A stretch of DNA of 40,931 nt from Clostridiales bacterium (GCA_015055625.1 SVHU01000025.1:1-40931), one strand, 5' to 3'; counted from the stretch's first letter, positions 18,885 through 27,993 are shown. The notes: generated from the letters alone by a model not told the origin. Numbers and translations are program-made.

Positions 18885-19088
18885 ATGATTATCGATCCAC
18901 CCAACGACAAATTGTTGGAAAAAGTAGGCGGATGCAAGTATGCTCTTGCAATCGCATGCGCAAAAAGAGCGAAGTTCGACCTTGCAAAAAAGGCTGACGA
19001 GCTTGCTTGCTCTGATTCTACGGCTATATCTTACGCCGCTCGTGAAATTTTAGAGGGCAAAGTTAAAGTCGTATACGAAAATGATTAA
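18885..19088 (+). CDS. rpoZ: DNA-directed RNA polymerase subunit omega
   Basis: Small RNA polymerase subunit that helps fold and assemble the beta-prime subunit. 67 residues, normal for Bacillota. It shows IIDPPNDKLLEKVGGCKYALAIACAKRA, the conserved N-terminal helix region, and the AAREILEGKVKVVYE end. AAAGGAG at 18868-18874 precedes the start. Only 6 bp separate it from coaBC, so it heads the rpoZ-coaBC-priA-def-fmt-rsmB set. Unlike most relatives it is cut off from gmk by repeats, so its transcription may start inside or be shaped by that repeat region. Confidence 0.95.
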   Translation: MIIDPPNDKLLEKVGGCKYALAIACAKRAKFDLAKKADELACSDSTAISYAAREILEGKVKVVYEND

Positions 19089-19094
19089 CAGAAT

Positions 19095-20273
19095 ATGAAC
19101 CTTAAGGGCAAAAACGTCGTAATAGGTGTAACCGGAGGAATTGCCGTTTACAAAATGTGTGAAGTCGTATCTTCTTTAAGAAAAAGAGGAGCCGACGTTT
19201 TTGTCGTTATGACCAAAAATGCAACCGAATTCGTATCCCCCCTAACTTTCGAAACTCTTTCCAATAATCGCGTAGTAACCGATATGTTTGATAGGGACAG
19301 AGAGTGGGAGGTAGAGCATATCTCGCTTGCAAAAAAAGCGGATATTTTCGTAGTTGCGCCAGCTACTGCCAATTTTGTAGGAAAGTTTGCTTCCGGTATT
19401 GCGGACGATTTTCTTACTACAACGGTAATGGCTACAAAAGCCCCCATTCTTTTAGCGCCTGCTATGAATACAGGCATGATGACTTCGCCTGCTTACGAAA
19501 AGAACGAAAGCGAGCTTAAAGCGCGCGGAGTAAACTTTATATACGGCGACAGCGGATTTTTGGCGTGCGGAGATACAGGCAAGGGTAGGCTTGCAGATCC
19601 CAAGTCTATTGTTGAGGCAATCGAAGAGATTTTATTCCCTGTTCGTGATTTAGAGGGTAAAACCGTAATGGTTACGGCAGGAGCAACACGTGAGCCTGTC
19701 GATCCCGTTCGCTTTATCACAAACCGCTCCAGTGGGAAAATGGGCATAGCTATTGCAAACTCTGCGTTAAAGCGCGGAGCAAACGTATTGCTTATAAAAG
19801 GCTTTACGACAGTAAATCCAGACGAGGGCGTAGAGGTTATAAACGTAGAAACTACCGCGCAAATGTACGATGCGGTAATGAATAACCTTGACAAAGCAGA
19901 TATAATTATTAAATCCGCCGCTCCAGCTGATTATAGAGTAAAGACAGCAGATCAGAAGATAAAGAGCGAAACGCTTACCTTGGAGTTTATCAAAAACCCC
20001 GATATAGCGCAGGCGGTAGGAAAAGTAAAAGGAAACAAGAAACTTGTCGTATTCTCTGCCGAAACCGAGAACCTTTTTGAGAACGCAACTAAAAAGCTTA
20101 TCAAGAAGAATGCGGATATGGTAGTGGCTAACGACGTAACAAAGCAAGGCGCAGGCTTTGACGTGGATACAAACATAGCTTCGTTTATAACAAAAGACGG
20201 AGTGGATGAGTTACCCATTATGACAAAGACCGAGCTTGCCGATAAAATTTTGGATAAGGTACAAAGCATATAA
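19095..20273 (+). CDS. coaBC: Bifunctional phosphopantothenoylcysteine decarboxylase / phosphopantothenate-cysteine ligase CoaBC
   Basis: Carries out two steps of coenzyme A synthesis. The N-terminal flavoprotein CoaC part (about 1-180) shows GVTGGIAVYK, the catalytic-His region EVEHISLAKKAD, APATANFVGKFASGIADD and APAMNTGMM, plus GFLACGDTGKGRLADP with the active cysteine. The C-terminal CoaB part (about 185-392) has VTAGATREPVDPVRFITNRS and SSGKMG. 392 residues is typical. No strong Shine-Dalgarno site is seen; translation is probably coupled to rpoZ, 6 bp upstream. Its stop overlaps the priA start (TAATG). Confidence 0.96.
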   Translation: MNLKGKNVVIGVTGGIAVYKMCEVVSSLRKRGADVFVVMTKNATEFVSPLTFETLSNNRVVTDMFDRDREWEVEHISLAKKADIFVVAPATANFVGKFASGIADDFLTTTVMATKAPILLAPAMNTGMMTSPAYEKNESELKARGVNFIYGDSGFLACGDTGKGRLADPKSIVEAIEEILFPVRDLEGKTVMVTAGATREPVDPVRFITNRSSGKMGIAIANSALKRGANVLLIKGFTTVNPDEGVEVINVETTAQMYDAVMNNLDKADIIIKSAAPADYRVKTADQKIKSETLTLEFIKNPDIAQAVGKVKGNKKLVVFSAETENLFENATKKLIKKNADMVVANDVTKQGAGFDVDTNIASFITKDGVDELPIMTKTELADKILDKVQSI

Positions 20274-22477
20274 TGATTGCCGAAGTTATTGTTGACATAA
20301 GCAATAGCGAAGTCGACAGGGTTTTCGACTATAAAATAGATGAGCATTCTTCCGCCGATGTGGGCAGTAGAGTGCTTATTCCTTTTGGTCCAAAAACTCA
20401 AGAAGGCTATGTGATTGCACTAAAAGAAAAGAGCGACTATGATAACGGCAAGCTCAAAAGTATCCTGGACGTATTAGATCCTGTGCCGGTAATAGGCAAA
20501 GAAATGCTGGAGCTAATGCATTTTATGACGAAAAAGTACCACCTAAGAAAGGTGGACGTGCTAAGACTTTTTATCCCCTCCGAGCTTCGTGGCGGACGAG
20601 TAAAAGAGCTCATAAAAGAATATGCGTCGCTCACCCCTGAGTTTAGAAACAGAGATCCCCAGGAATTTATTCGCAAGGGCGCAAAAGCTCAAAGCGAGCT
20701 TTATGAATATTTGATGGAAGTGGAAGAAGAGAGCGTAACCTTCCTTAATTCCAACTTTTCCGCGTCCTCTTTGCGTAATTTTATTATGCGAGGAATTGTT
20801 TCGGTAAGAAAAGTAGAAGTTTTCCGCGAGCCTTACAAAAACAACGTTGCGGAAAAAGAAAAGAATATAACGCTCACACCAATGCAAAGCGACGTGGTAA
20901 ACGAAATAACGTCAACAACAAACACGCCCTTTCTTCTTCACGGAGTAACGGGTAGCGGAAAAACCGAGGTTTATATGCGCCTTATTTCCGACGCGCTTGC
21001 AAAAAACAAAACGGCAATAATGCTCGTTCCCGAAATTTCGCTCACACCTCAGGTTCTTAGAAATTTTAGAGCAAGGTTTGGCGATTTGGTTGCGCTTTTG
21101 CATAGCGGACTGTCTAGCGGAGAGCGTTTTGACGAGTGGAGAAGACTGCTTTCAGGACAAGCCAGAGTAGCGGTAGGCGCGCGTTCAGCTGTTTTTGCGC
21201 CGGTAAAAGACGTGGGCGTAATAATAATAGACGAAGAGCATGACGGAAGCTATGCGTCCGAGAGCAATCCCAGATACCTTACGCACGACGTAGCGCTCTT
21301 TAGAGCAAAAGCAAACGAATGTAACCTCGTTATGGGTAGCGCAACGCCATCAATCGAGAGTTATTACAAAACGCAAACCGGAGAGTACAGGCTTGTAGAG
21401 CTTCCCCAGCGTGTAAACAAGAAACCGCTTCCGCATATCGAAGTGGTAAACATGTGTAACGAGATATATCACGGCAACAACGGTCTTTTTTCTCGAGCGC
21501 TCGAAAGCAAGCTTAGAGAATGTATAGAAAACGGAAATCAAGCAATGATTTTCCTTAACCGCAGAGGTTATTCTTCGTATATGATGTGCAGAAGTTGCGG
21601 ATACGTAGCCAAGTGTAGCGACTGCGACGTATCGCTAGTTTATCACAAGGACGACAACGCGTTAAAATGCCATTATTGCGGACTTAGATTCCGACCTTTG
21701 ACCGAGTGCCCTGAATGTAAAAGCAAGTATATCAAGCAGGGCTACATAGGTACTCAGCAGGTAGTGGAATTGCTGGAAAAAATGTTCCCGACCGAAACTA
21801 TACTTAGAATGGATAACGACACTACTCGAAACAAAGACGCTGTTGTTAAAATTTTAGAAACGTTTGCGCAAAAGAAAGCTTCCATACTGGTAGGCACTCA
21901 AATGATAGCTAAAGGCCACGATTTTCCCGACGTTACGCTAGTAGGTATTGTTGACGCGGATATGAGCTTGCATTTTTCCGATTTCAGAGCAAACGAGCGT
22001 ACGTACCAGCTAATAACGCAGGTAGCAGGCAGAGCGGGCAGAGAGAGCAAGAGCGGAGAGGTTGTGCTTCAAACGTATTCGCCCCGCCACTACGTATATA
22101 AATACGCTGTTACAAACGACTATAAAGGCTTTTACGAAAAGGAGAGCAACCTCAGAGAGGTAACAAACTACCCACCGTATTCTCGTATTTTGAGAGTGTT
22201 AGTGTCTTCCGAAAACGAAGAGCTTGCAATATCCACGCTGAAAAATATCTTTACCGAAATTGGCGAGGTGGTAGATGCAAACAAGGACAGCGTAGTGTAT
22301 TACGCAGCAATGAAATCGCCGGTAAAGCGTATTCAGACAAAGCACCGCGTTCAGCTTTTAATGCGAATAAAAGACAAGCGTGAAGAGATAACACAACAGG
22401 TTTATACAATAGTGGACAAGTACTTAAATCCCAAAGTTTCCATTTTTGTGGAAGTAAATCCCAATAACCTAAGCTAG
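20273..22477 (+). CDS. priA: Primosomal protein N' (replication restart helicase PriA)
   Basis: Superfamily 2 helicase that restarts stalled replication forks and loads the primosome. 734 residues. An N-terminal DNA-binding part (1-100, VDRVFDYKI) is followed by Walker A GVTGSGKT (224-231), DEEH (320-323), GSATPS (motif III), then the zinc region with CRSCGYVAKCSDC and CHYCGLRFRPLTECPEC (eight Cys), and the late motifs QMIAKGHDFPDV and QVAGRAGR. The start overlaps the coaBC stop. def follows after 12 bp. Confidence 0.97.
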   Translation: MIAEVIVDISNSEVDRVFDYKIDEHSSADVGSRVLIPFGPKTQEGYVIALKEKSDYDNGKLKSILDVLDPVPVIGKEMLELMHFMTKKYHLRKVDVLRLFIPSELRGGRVKELIKEYASLTPEFRNRDPQEFIRKGAKAQSELYEYLMEVEEESVTFLNSNFSASSLRNFIMRGIVSVRKVEVFREPYKNNVAEKEKNITLTPMQSDVVNEITSTTNTPFLLHGVTGSGKTEVYMRLISDALAKNKTAIMLVPEISLTPQVLRNFRARFGDLVALLHSGLSSGERFDEWRRLLSGQARVAVGARSAVFAPVKDVGVIIIDEEHDGSYASESNPRYLTHDVALFRAKANECNLVMGSATPSIESYYKTQTGEYRLVELPQRVNKKPLPHIEVVNMCNEIYHGNNGLFSRALESKLRECIENGNQAMIFLNRRGYSSYMMCRSCGYVAKCSDCDVSLVYHKDDNALKCHYCGLRFRPLTECPECKSKYIKQGYIGTQQVVELLEKMFPTETILRMDNDTTRNKDAVVKILETFAQKKASILVGTQMIAKGHDFPDVTLVGIVDADMSLHFSDFRANERTYQLITQVAGRAGRESKSGEVVLQTYSPRHYVYKYAVTNDYKGFYEKESNLREVTNYPPYSRILRVLVSSENEELAISTLKNIFTEIGEVVDANKDSVVYYAAMKSPVKRIQTKHRVQLLMRIKDKREEITQQVYTIVDKYLNPKVSIFVEVNPNNLS

Positions 22478-22489
22478 GAGATAACGACT

Positions 22490-22960
22490 ATGGCAATAAG
22501 AAATATTATAAAGGAAGGAAATCCGCTCCTTAGAGAAAAATGCAAAGAGGTTACCGAGTTTGACGATAAGCTCGGCGAGCTCATTGACGATATGATAGAT
22601 ACGATGTTCAAAGCAAACGGCGTAGGTCTTGCCGCTCCGCAGATAGCAGTGCTTAAGCGTATTGCAGTAGTATCTACTGACGGAGAAACCATTTACGAGA
22701 TGGTCAATCCCGTAATAACCGCAACAACAGGTTCTCAGCTTAGCAACGAGGGTTGTCTTTCCGTGCCCGACAGATACGGAGTTGTGGAAAGACCTAAAAA
22801 GGTGGTGGTTGAGTATTATGATAGATACGGATATAAATATAAGGTTAAGGCGAGCGGATTTTTAGCAACTGCTTTTTGTCATGAAATAGACCACCTTGAC
22901 GGCGTGCTTTATATAGATAAAGTTCTTCCGCCTGTTGAGAAGAAGAGAGGTAATAAATGA
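22490..22960 (+). CDS. def: Peptide deformylase
   Basis: Removes the formyl group from the N terminus of new proteins; a metal enzyme working at the ribosome. 156 residues. The three family motifs are present: GVGLAAPQ (motif 1), EGCLSVP with metal ligand Cys89 (motif 2) and HEIDH with His131, Glu132 and His135 (motif 3). TAGGAG at 22476-22481 lies 8 bases before the start. It overlaps fmt by 4 bp (ATGA), fitting since Fmt adds the formyl group that Def removes. Confidence 0.97.
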   Translation: MAIRNIIKEGNPLLREKCKEVTEFDDKLGELIDDMIDTMFKANGVGLAAPQIAVLKRIAVVSTDGETIYEMVNPVITATTGSQLSNEGCLSVPDRYGVVERPKKVVVEYYDRYGYKYKVKASGFLATAFCHEIDHLDGVLYIDKVLPPVEKKRGNK

Positions 22961-23859
22961 GAGTAGTATTTTTAGGAACTCCCGATTTTGCTGTTCCAAC
23001 GCTTAATGCATTAAACGAAAAGTACGAAGTAGTTGCCGTTGTTTGTCAGCCCGACAAGGCTAAAAACCGCAAGGGCGAAACAATTTTCGGAGCGGTAAAA
23101 CAGCGCGCGATAGAGCTTAATATTCCATTGTTTCAGTTTAATAAAATACGGGAAGAGGGCGTGCAGATTCTCAAAGATCTTGCCCCTGATATTATGATAA
23201 CCTGTGCTTACGGACAAATTCTATCGCAGGAAATTTTGGATATTCCAAAGTATGGTATACTAAACGTTCACGGCTCGCTTTTACCAAAGTATCGCGGTAG
23301 TGCGCCCATTCAGTGGTCGCTTATAAACGGTGAGGAAAAAACAGGTATTACCATAATGAAAACCGCGCTTGGAATGGATACTGGAGATATCGTGTCTAAG
23401 CGCGAAATTATCATAGAAGACGATATGTATCTTCAAGAGCTTTACAATGCTCTAAAAATTATGGGCGCAAATCTTCTTATTGACACGATTGACGAATACG
23501 TTAGTGGTAAAATTGTACCAGTGCCTCAAAATGAAGCGGAGGCTACTAAGTGTAGAATGATTACAAAAGAGGATGCTAAAATCGATTTTTTTGCGCCTAA
23601 TAAGGATATCAGAAACCGCATAAGAGGACTAGGTTACGGCTACTTTTTATACAATAACGAGCCTGTAAAAGTATACAAGGCTCAGCTTTGTCTAGATAGC
23701 GGAAAGCAAGGCGAAATTCTTTCTCACACAAAAGAGGGAGTAAAGATTGCTTGCGGAAGTGGTAGCGTTATTTTTACCGAGCTTCAAATGCCCGGAAAGA
23801 AGAGAATGGACGCCAAAGATTTTATTAATGGTGTAAAACTAAGCGGAGAGGTTTTGTAA
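22957..23859 (+). CDS. fmt: Methionyl-tRNA formyltransferase
   Basis: Formylates Met-tRNA(fMet) with 10-formyl-tetrahydrofolate for translation start. 300 residues. The N-terminal Rossmann-like domain opens MRVVFLGTPDFAVP; the catalytic stretch NVHGSLLPKYRGSAPIQW contains His105, and ALGMDTGDIV follows. The C-terminal OB-like domain (about 205-300) binds tRNA. It overlaps def by 4 bp, has AGAGAGG at 22945-22951 before the start, and touches rsmB directly (TAA-ATG). Assignment is firm. Confidence 0.97.
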   Translation: MRVVFLGTPDFAVPTLNALNEKYEVVAVVCQPDKAKNRKGETIFGAVKQRAIELNIPLFQFNKIREEGVQILKDLAPDIMITCAYGQILSQEILDIPKYGILNVHGSLLPKYRGSAPIQWSLINGEEKTGITIMKTALGMDTGDIVSKREIIIEDDMYLQELYNALKIMGANLLIDTIDEYVSGKIVPVPQNEAEATKCRMITKEDAKIDFFAPNKDIRNRIRGLGYGYFLYNNEPVKVYKAQLCLDSGKQGEILSHTKEGVKIACGSGSVIFTELQMPGKKRMDAKDFINGVKLSGEVL

Positions 23860-25140
23860 ATGACCTCGCTCGAAAGACAAAAAATAATATACGAAGCGCT
23901 TTGCAAAGTATACAAGGACGGAGCGTATTCTCAAATTCAGCTTGACGAGGCTATTAGCAACAACGAGCTTACCCAAGAGGATAAAGCGTACGTAACCGCA
24001 TACTTTTACGGCGTTATCGAAAAGGACACTGCTTTAGAGTACTTTATAAGCAAGCTGTGTTCAAAACGTCCAAAGCCTGCAATCGTAGTGCTTTTGAAAA
24101 TGGGCATATACGGAGCAAGATATTCTCAAACTCCGCTTTACGCCGTTATAGACAACGCTGTAACTCTTTGTAAGGAAGTTAAACGCGAGGTGAGCGGTTT
24201 TGTAAACGCGGTACTTAGAAAGTGTAAGGATTGTCCGCTTCCCGATAAAAAGGATAAAGCTCTATACCTTTCGGTTTTAGCATCAGTGCCTGTATGGCTT
24301 GCAAAAGCAATGATTGTGGATTATGGCGAGGAAAAGGCTACCGAGATTCTTACGGCTAGGCTTCTTACCGATACGCATATCCGCCTGAACTACGACAAAA
24401 TCACAAACGAAGAGTTCGAAAAAAGAGTAACCACTTTTACTAAGAGCAAGTACGGCTATTACGTAAAGCCCGAGGTTTTCAATAAGCTGAAGCCCGACGA
24501 ATTTACCCCAATGTCGCTTGCAAGTATGATAGCGACTTCTTGCTATAAATCGCTTATAAAAGAGGGAGCAAAGGTGCTAGACACGTGTTCCGCTCCCGGA
24601 GGAAAGTCTGTGTACCTTTCTTCTCTTGGCTCGTATTCGATAACCTCTTGCGATATCCATCCGCATAGGGTGGAGCTTATCAAAAAGTACGCTAAGCGAA
24701 TGAACGCCAAGCTTGACGAGGTTGTAGTAAACGATGCGACAATCTTAAAAGAGGAATGGCAAAATACTTTCGACGCGGTAATTTGCGATGTGCCGTGTAG
24801 CGGAATAGGTGTAATTTCCTCAAAGCCTGATATCTTGCTTAACCGCAAAGAAGAGGATATTGCTGAGCTTGCAAAATTACAGCTCAAAATCCTTAACGTT
24901 TCGGCAAAGTATCTAAAAGATGACGGAGTGCTTTTCTATTCTACGTGTACCGTGTTAAGACGAGAGAACGACAACGTTGTAAAGAACTTCCTTTCAATAA
25001 ACCCCGATTTTGAGGTTGTAAAAATAGAGGTAGACGGCGTAACGAGCGACAAGCGTAATTACGTCAGACTGCTTCCAAACGTTGACGGAACGGACGGATT
25101 TTTTGTTGTTGCGCTCAAAAGAAAAAAGCAGACAACGTAA
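23860..25140 (+). CDS. rsmB: 16S rRNA (cytosine-967-C5)-methyltransferase RsmB
   Basis: Methylates C967 of 16S rRNA. 426 residues. The N-terminal NusB-like RNA-binding domain spans about 1-140. The methyltransferase domain has DTCSAPGGKSVYL (SAM motif I), DVPCSGIGV and STCTV (around 364-368), the last two holding the two catalytic cysteines of m5C RNA methyltransferases. It begins at the base after the fmt stop codon; GGAGAG at 23848-23853 serves as ribosome binding site. A 59-bp gap with nothing else recognisable precedes rlmN. Confidence 0.95.
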   Translation: MTSLERQKIIYEALCKVYKDGAYSQIQLDEAISNNELTQEDKAYVTAYFYGVIEKDTALEYFISKLCSKRPKPAIVVLLKMGIYGARYSQTPLYAVIDNAVTLCKEVKREVSGFVNAVLRKCKDCPLPDKKDKALYLSVLASVPVWLAKAMIVDYGEEKATEILTARLLTDTHIRLNYDKITNEEFEKRVTTFTKSKYGYYVKPEVFNKLKPDEFTPMSLASMIATSCYKSLIKEGAKVLDTCSAPGGKSVYLSSLGSYSITSCDIHPHRVELIKKYAKRMNAKLDEVVVNDATILKEEWQNTFDAVICDVPCSGIGVISSKPDILLNRKEEDIAELAKLQLKILNVSAKYLKDDGVLFYSTCTVLRRENDNVVKNFLSINPDFEVVKIEVDGVTSDKRNYVRLLPNVDGTDGFFVVALKRKKQTT

Positions 25141-25199
25141 GGGATAATACTAAATTCTTGTTTCCAAATTCTTAAATTCAATTAAATACGGAGAAAAAT

Positions 25200-26237
25200 A
25201 TGACGTTTTTACACGATTTTACGCTAGACGAGCTCAAAGAAGAGTTCAAACAAAAGAATTTACCCGCTTTTCGAGCAAAGCAAGTGTACGAGTGGATTAC
25301 TTCGTATTCTTCTTACGAACAAATGACAAATCTTCCTCTTGCGCTAAGAGAACAGCTAAAGACAGAATATTCCGACCGACCTATCGAAATTTTGGAAAAG
25401 CTCGTTTCGGTGGACGGAACGCGAAAATATTTGTATAAATTACACGATGGCAACGTAATAGAAGGCGCGCTTATGATGCAAAACTATGGAAACACCATTT
25501 GTGTTTCCACTCAGGTTGGTTGCAGAATGGGCTGTGGATTTTGCGCTTCGGGTATTGGTGGATTGGTAAGAAATTTATCGGCAGGCGAGATTTTAGGACA
25601 GGTTCTTGCGGTAAATAGAGAGCTTGGTAACGGAAAAGAGCGTAAGATAACCAATATCGTGCTTATGGGTAGCGGAGAACCGCTTGACAACTACGACGAG
25701 GTTACAAAGTTTTTACGCCTTGTGTCCTCACCTGACGGAATAAACATTTCCGAGCGTAACATATCGCTTTCCACGTGCGGATTGTGCGATAAGATTTACA
25801 AGCTTGCAGACGAGGGATTTTCGGTTAATCTTTCCATATCCTTGCACGCAACGACGGACGACTACCGCAAAACGGTTATGCCGATTGCAAACAAATATTC
25901 GATAGCAGATATCGTAAAAGCGGTAAAGTACTATTTCGAAAAGACGGGCAGACGCATAATTTTCGAATACACAATGATAAAAGAAATAAATATGAACTTT
26001 TTCGATTGCAAGAGGTTGAAAGAGATTACGTCGGGATATCCCTCTCACGTAAATCTCATTCCGCTAAACTACGTAAAGGAAAAGGGAATAAAGGGCTGTA
26101 CAAAGCAGGAAGCCGACAGATTTTGCGAAAGGCTTAACTCTATGGGCGTTAGCGCAACCATCAGAAAAAGCAAGGGTAGCGATATAGGCGGAGCGTGCGG
26201 ACAGCTCAGACGAAAATATATAGGCGAGGCAGAATGA
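25200..26237 (+). CDS. rlmN: 23S rRNA / tRNA adenine-C2 methyltransferase RlmN
   Basis: Radical-SAM enzyme that methylates A2503 of 23S rRNA and A37 of some tRNAs. 345 residues. The cluster motif CRMGCGFC (CxxxCxxC) is around residues 113-120; GEPLDNYDEV and the GACGQL segment near the C terminus, which carries the second methyl-carrying cysteine, are present. GGAG at 25191-25194 precedes the start. It overlaps rsgA by 4 bp. In most Bacillota stp and prkC stand between rlmN and rsgA; here they are absent. Confidence 0.96.
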   Translation: MTFLHDFTLDELKEEFKQKNLPAFRAKQVYEWITSYSSYEQMTNLPLALREQLKTEYSDRPIEILEKLVSVDGTRKYLYKLHDGNVIEGALMMQNYGNTICVSTQVGCRMGCGFCASGIGGLVRNLSAGEILGQVLAVNRELGNGKERKITNIVLMGSGEPLDNYDEVTKFLRLVSSPDGINISERNISLSTCGLCDKIYKLADEGFSVNLSISLHATTDDYRKTVMPIANKYSIADIVKAVKYYFEKTGRRIIFEYTMIKEINMNFFDCKRLKEITSGYPSHVNLIPLNYVKEKGIKGCTKQEADRFCERLNSMGVSATIRKSKGSDIGGACGQLRRKYIGEAE

Positions 26238-27079
26238 ACAGAGTAATCAAGGTAGAAACTGACAGATACACCGTAGATACGGGAAGTCAAACCGTGGTAT
26301 GCTACGCGCGTAAAAAAGTCAAGCGCAATTCGGATATTGTGGTTGGTGATTTTGTCGAGCTCGAAAATGCGGACGGAGTGCTTTCCGTAAAAAAAGTATT
26401 AGAGCGTAAAAACAGCCTTATTCGTCCCTCCATTGCAAATATAGATAATATAATAATGACAATAGCGCCTATTCCCGAGCCCGACTTTTATCTTGTTGAT
26501 AAAATGCTCATAAATTGCGCTCGAAAAAATATAGGCTTTATTATTTGCGTAAACAAAACAGACTTAGACGATACTTTCTTAAACAAAGTGCAAGATCAGT
26601 ATGGAGCTGACGTAAAAATTATTTCCACTTGCGCAAAGGATAACGATATAAGTCAGCTTACAGACGCGCTGAAAGGCAAGTTCTCCTGTTTTGCAGGACA
26701 GTCAGCAGTTGGTAAGTCTTCTATGATAAATGCTCTCCACGGCGAAAAGATAGCAAAAAGCGGAGAGCTTAGCGCAATAAACAGAGGAAGAAACACAACC
26801 ACTCGCGCAACTCTTTATAAGCTTGACGAGGGCACGTTTATCGCCGACACTCCAGGATTTGGACTGTTGGACGTGTTCGACGTGGAGTACGACGAGCTCG
26901 ACTTGTATTATAGCGAGTACGTGGATCTTTCTATGAATTGCAAGTATCACCGTTGCAAACACATCAACGAGCCCGGGTGCGAGGTTAAGAGAAGAGTGGA
27001 GGAAGGATCTCTTAACAAAGACAGATATCTTCGCTATATCGAAACTTACAAAGAACTAAAGAGCAAGAAAAAGTATTAA
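26234..27079 (+). CDS. rsgA: Ribosome small-subunit-dependent GTPase RsgA
   Basis: Circularly permuted GTPase that checks late 30S assembly. 281 residues from ATG 26234, which overlaps the rlmN stop (ATGA); an upstream in-frame start at 26195 would add 13 residues inside rlmN and is less likely. Order: OB-fold (about 1-65), G4 motif NKTDLD, P-loop GQSAVGKSS (about 155-163), the switch region RGRNTTTRATLY, DTPGFG (G3), then the zinc site CKYHRCKHINEPGC near 236-250. rpe follows after 70 bp, with no other gene between. Confidence 0.96.
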   Translation: MNRVIKVETDRYTVDTGSQTVVCYARKKVKRNSDIVVGDFVELENADGVLSVKKVLERKNSLIRPSIANIDNIIMTIAPIPEPDFYLVDKMLINCARKNIGFIICVNKTDLDDTFLNKVQDQYGADVKIISTCAKDNDISQLTDALKGKFSCFAGQSAVGKSSMINALHGEKIAKSGELSAINRGRNTTTRATLYKLDEGTFIADTPGFGLLDVFDVEYDELDLYYSEYVDLSMNCKYHRCKHINEPGCEVKRRVEEGSLNKDRYLRYIETYKELKSKKKY

Positions 27080-27149
27080 AAACAATAACAAAGCAGGAAA
27101 AGATGCAGTCTTTTCGCTAAAAATACAATTAGATAAAAAGGAGTTAATT

Positions 27150-27800
27150 ATGGAGATTTTTATCGCGCCATCGATTTTAGCAGGAGATTTTGCTAAGATG
27201 GGAGAAGAAGTAAAGAGAATGCAAGACAACGGAGCGGATATGATCCACTACGACGTTATGGACGGAGTGTTCGTGCCTAACATTACTTTTGGTCCACAAA
27301 TGCTGAAAGCTATTCGTCCGTATACCACGCTTCCTCTTGACGTTCACCTTATGATAACCGAGCCAATCCGCTATATCAAGCAGTTTGCTCAAAGCGGAGC
27401 GGATTATATAACAGTACATTACGAAGCTTGTAAGGACCTTAAAGCAACGCTGGATGCGATAAAGAACGAGGGAGTAAAAGTAGGACTTTCCATAAGCCCC
27501 GATACCCCGGCATCCGTTGTAAAGCCTTACGTTAGCGATTGCGATATGATACTAATAATGAGCGTATATCCGGGCTTTGGTGGACAAAAGTTTATCGAAG
27601 GCTCTTTGGATAAAATCAAAGAAATTTCCGCATTTGTTAAAGAGAGCGGAAAGGATATCAGAATAGAGGTGGACGGCGGAATAAATATGACTACCGCGGT
27701 TTTAGTAAAGCAAGCAGGAGCTGATACGTTGGTTGCAGGTAGCGCAGTGTTCAACGCTCCCAGTCCTAAAGATATGATAACCGCGCTCAAAAACGCGTAA
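27150..27800 (+). CDS. rpe: Ribulose-phosphate 3-epimerase
   Basis: Interconverts ribulose 5-phosphate and xylulose 5-phosphate in the pentose phosphate pathway. 216 residues, a TIM barrel. Visible motifs: APSILAGDFA with the conserved Ser, HYDVMDGVFVPNITFG and DVHLMI with the metal-binding His/Asp, MSVYPGFGGQ, VDGGIN and AGSAVF at the phosphate site. AAAAGGAG at 27136-27143 precedes the start. It follows rsgA as in Bacillus; the next gene in Bacillus, thiN, is missing and spoVM comes straight after. Confidence 0.97.
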   Translation: MEIFIAPSILAGDFAKMGEEVKRMQDNGADMIHYDVMDGVFVPNITFGPQMLKAIRPYTTLPLDVHLMITEPIRYIKQFAQSGADYITVHYEACKDLKATLDAIKNEGVKVGLSISPDTPASVVKPYVSDCDMILIMSVYPGFGGQKFIEGSLDKIKEISAFVKESGKDIRIEVDGGINMTTAVLVKQAGADTLVAGSAVFNAPSPKDMITALKNA

Positions 27801-27810
27801 AAGTAACGCA

Positions 27811-27839
27811 TTGGTTTTTGTTGCATAATATGATATTAT
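27811..27839 (+). promoter_or_regulatory. Possible spoVM promoter
   Basis: TTGGTT (27811-27816), 17-bp spacer, TATTAT (27834-27839) fits a weak SigA site. CATAATAT (27824-27831) resembles a SigE -10, which would suit a mother-cell sporulation gene, but I see no matching -35. Both are uncertain. Confidence 0.3.
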
Positions 27840-27864
27840 CAAATAAAAACGGAGGAATATCATA

Positions 27865-27927
27865 ATGATAATATGCATAAAAGCCCCACCTGTGATAAGG
27901 CATATTCTAAGATTATTCATAAAGTAA
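27865..27927 (+). CDS. spoVM: Stage V sporulation protein SpoVM, 20 residues
   Basis: An amphipathic peptide that marks the curved forespore membrane and recruits the spore coat ATPase SpoIVA. The ORF has ATG, 20 codons and TAA, with GGAGG at 27851-27855, 9 bases before the start. Its core IKAPPVIRHILR lines up with Bacillus SpoVM IKLPKFLGGIVR: Ile-Lys, the key Pro one residue off in numbering, then alternating hydrophobics and an Arg. Context is decisive: in Bacillus spoVM lies between rpe-thiN and rpmB, and this ORF lies between rpe and rpmB. It is 6 residues shorter than the 26-residue Bacillus form. Too short for normal gene finders. A terminator follows 18 bp later. Confidence 0.82.
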   Translation: MIICIKAPPVIRHILRLFIK

Positions 27928-27945
27928 CAACTACTAACAAAAAAG

Positions 27946-27986
27946 AGCAAACGGTAAGGCTAAAAACCTTGTCCGTTTGCTTTTTT
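27946..27986 (+). terminator. Bidirectional terminator between spoVM and the AraC gene
   Basis: GCAAACGGTAAGG and CCTTGTCCGTTTGC pair around a CTAAAAA loop, followed by TTTTTT on the plus strand. Read from the minus strand, the stem is followed by TCTTTTTTG, so it can also end the AraC-family transcript, whose stop lies at 27994. Confidence 0.88.
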
Positions 27987-27993
27987 AATTCAT

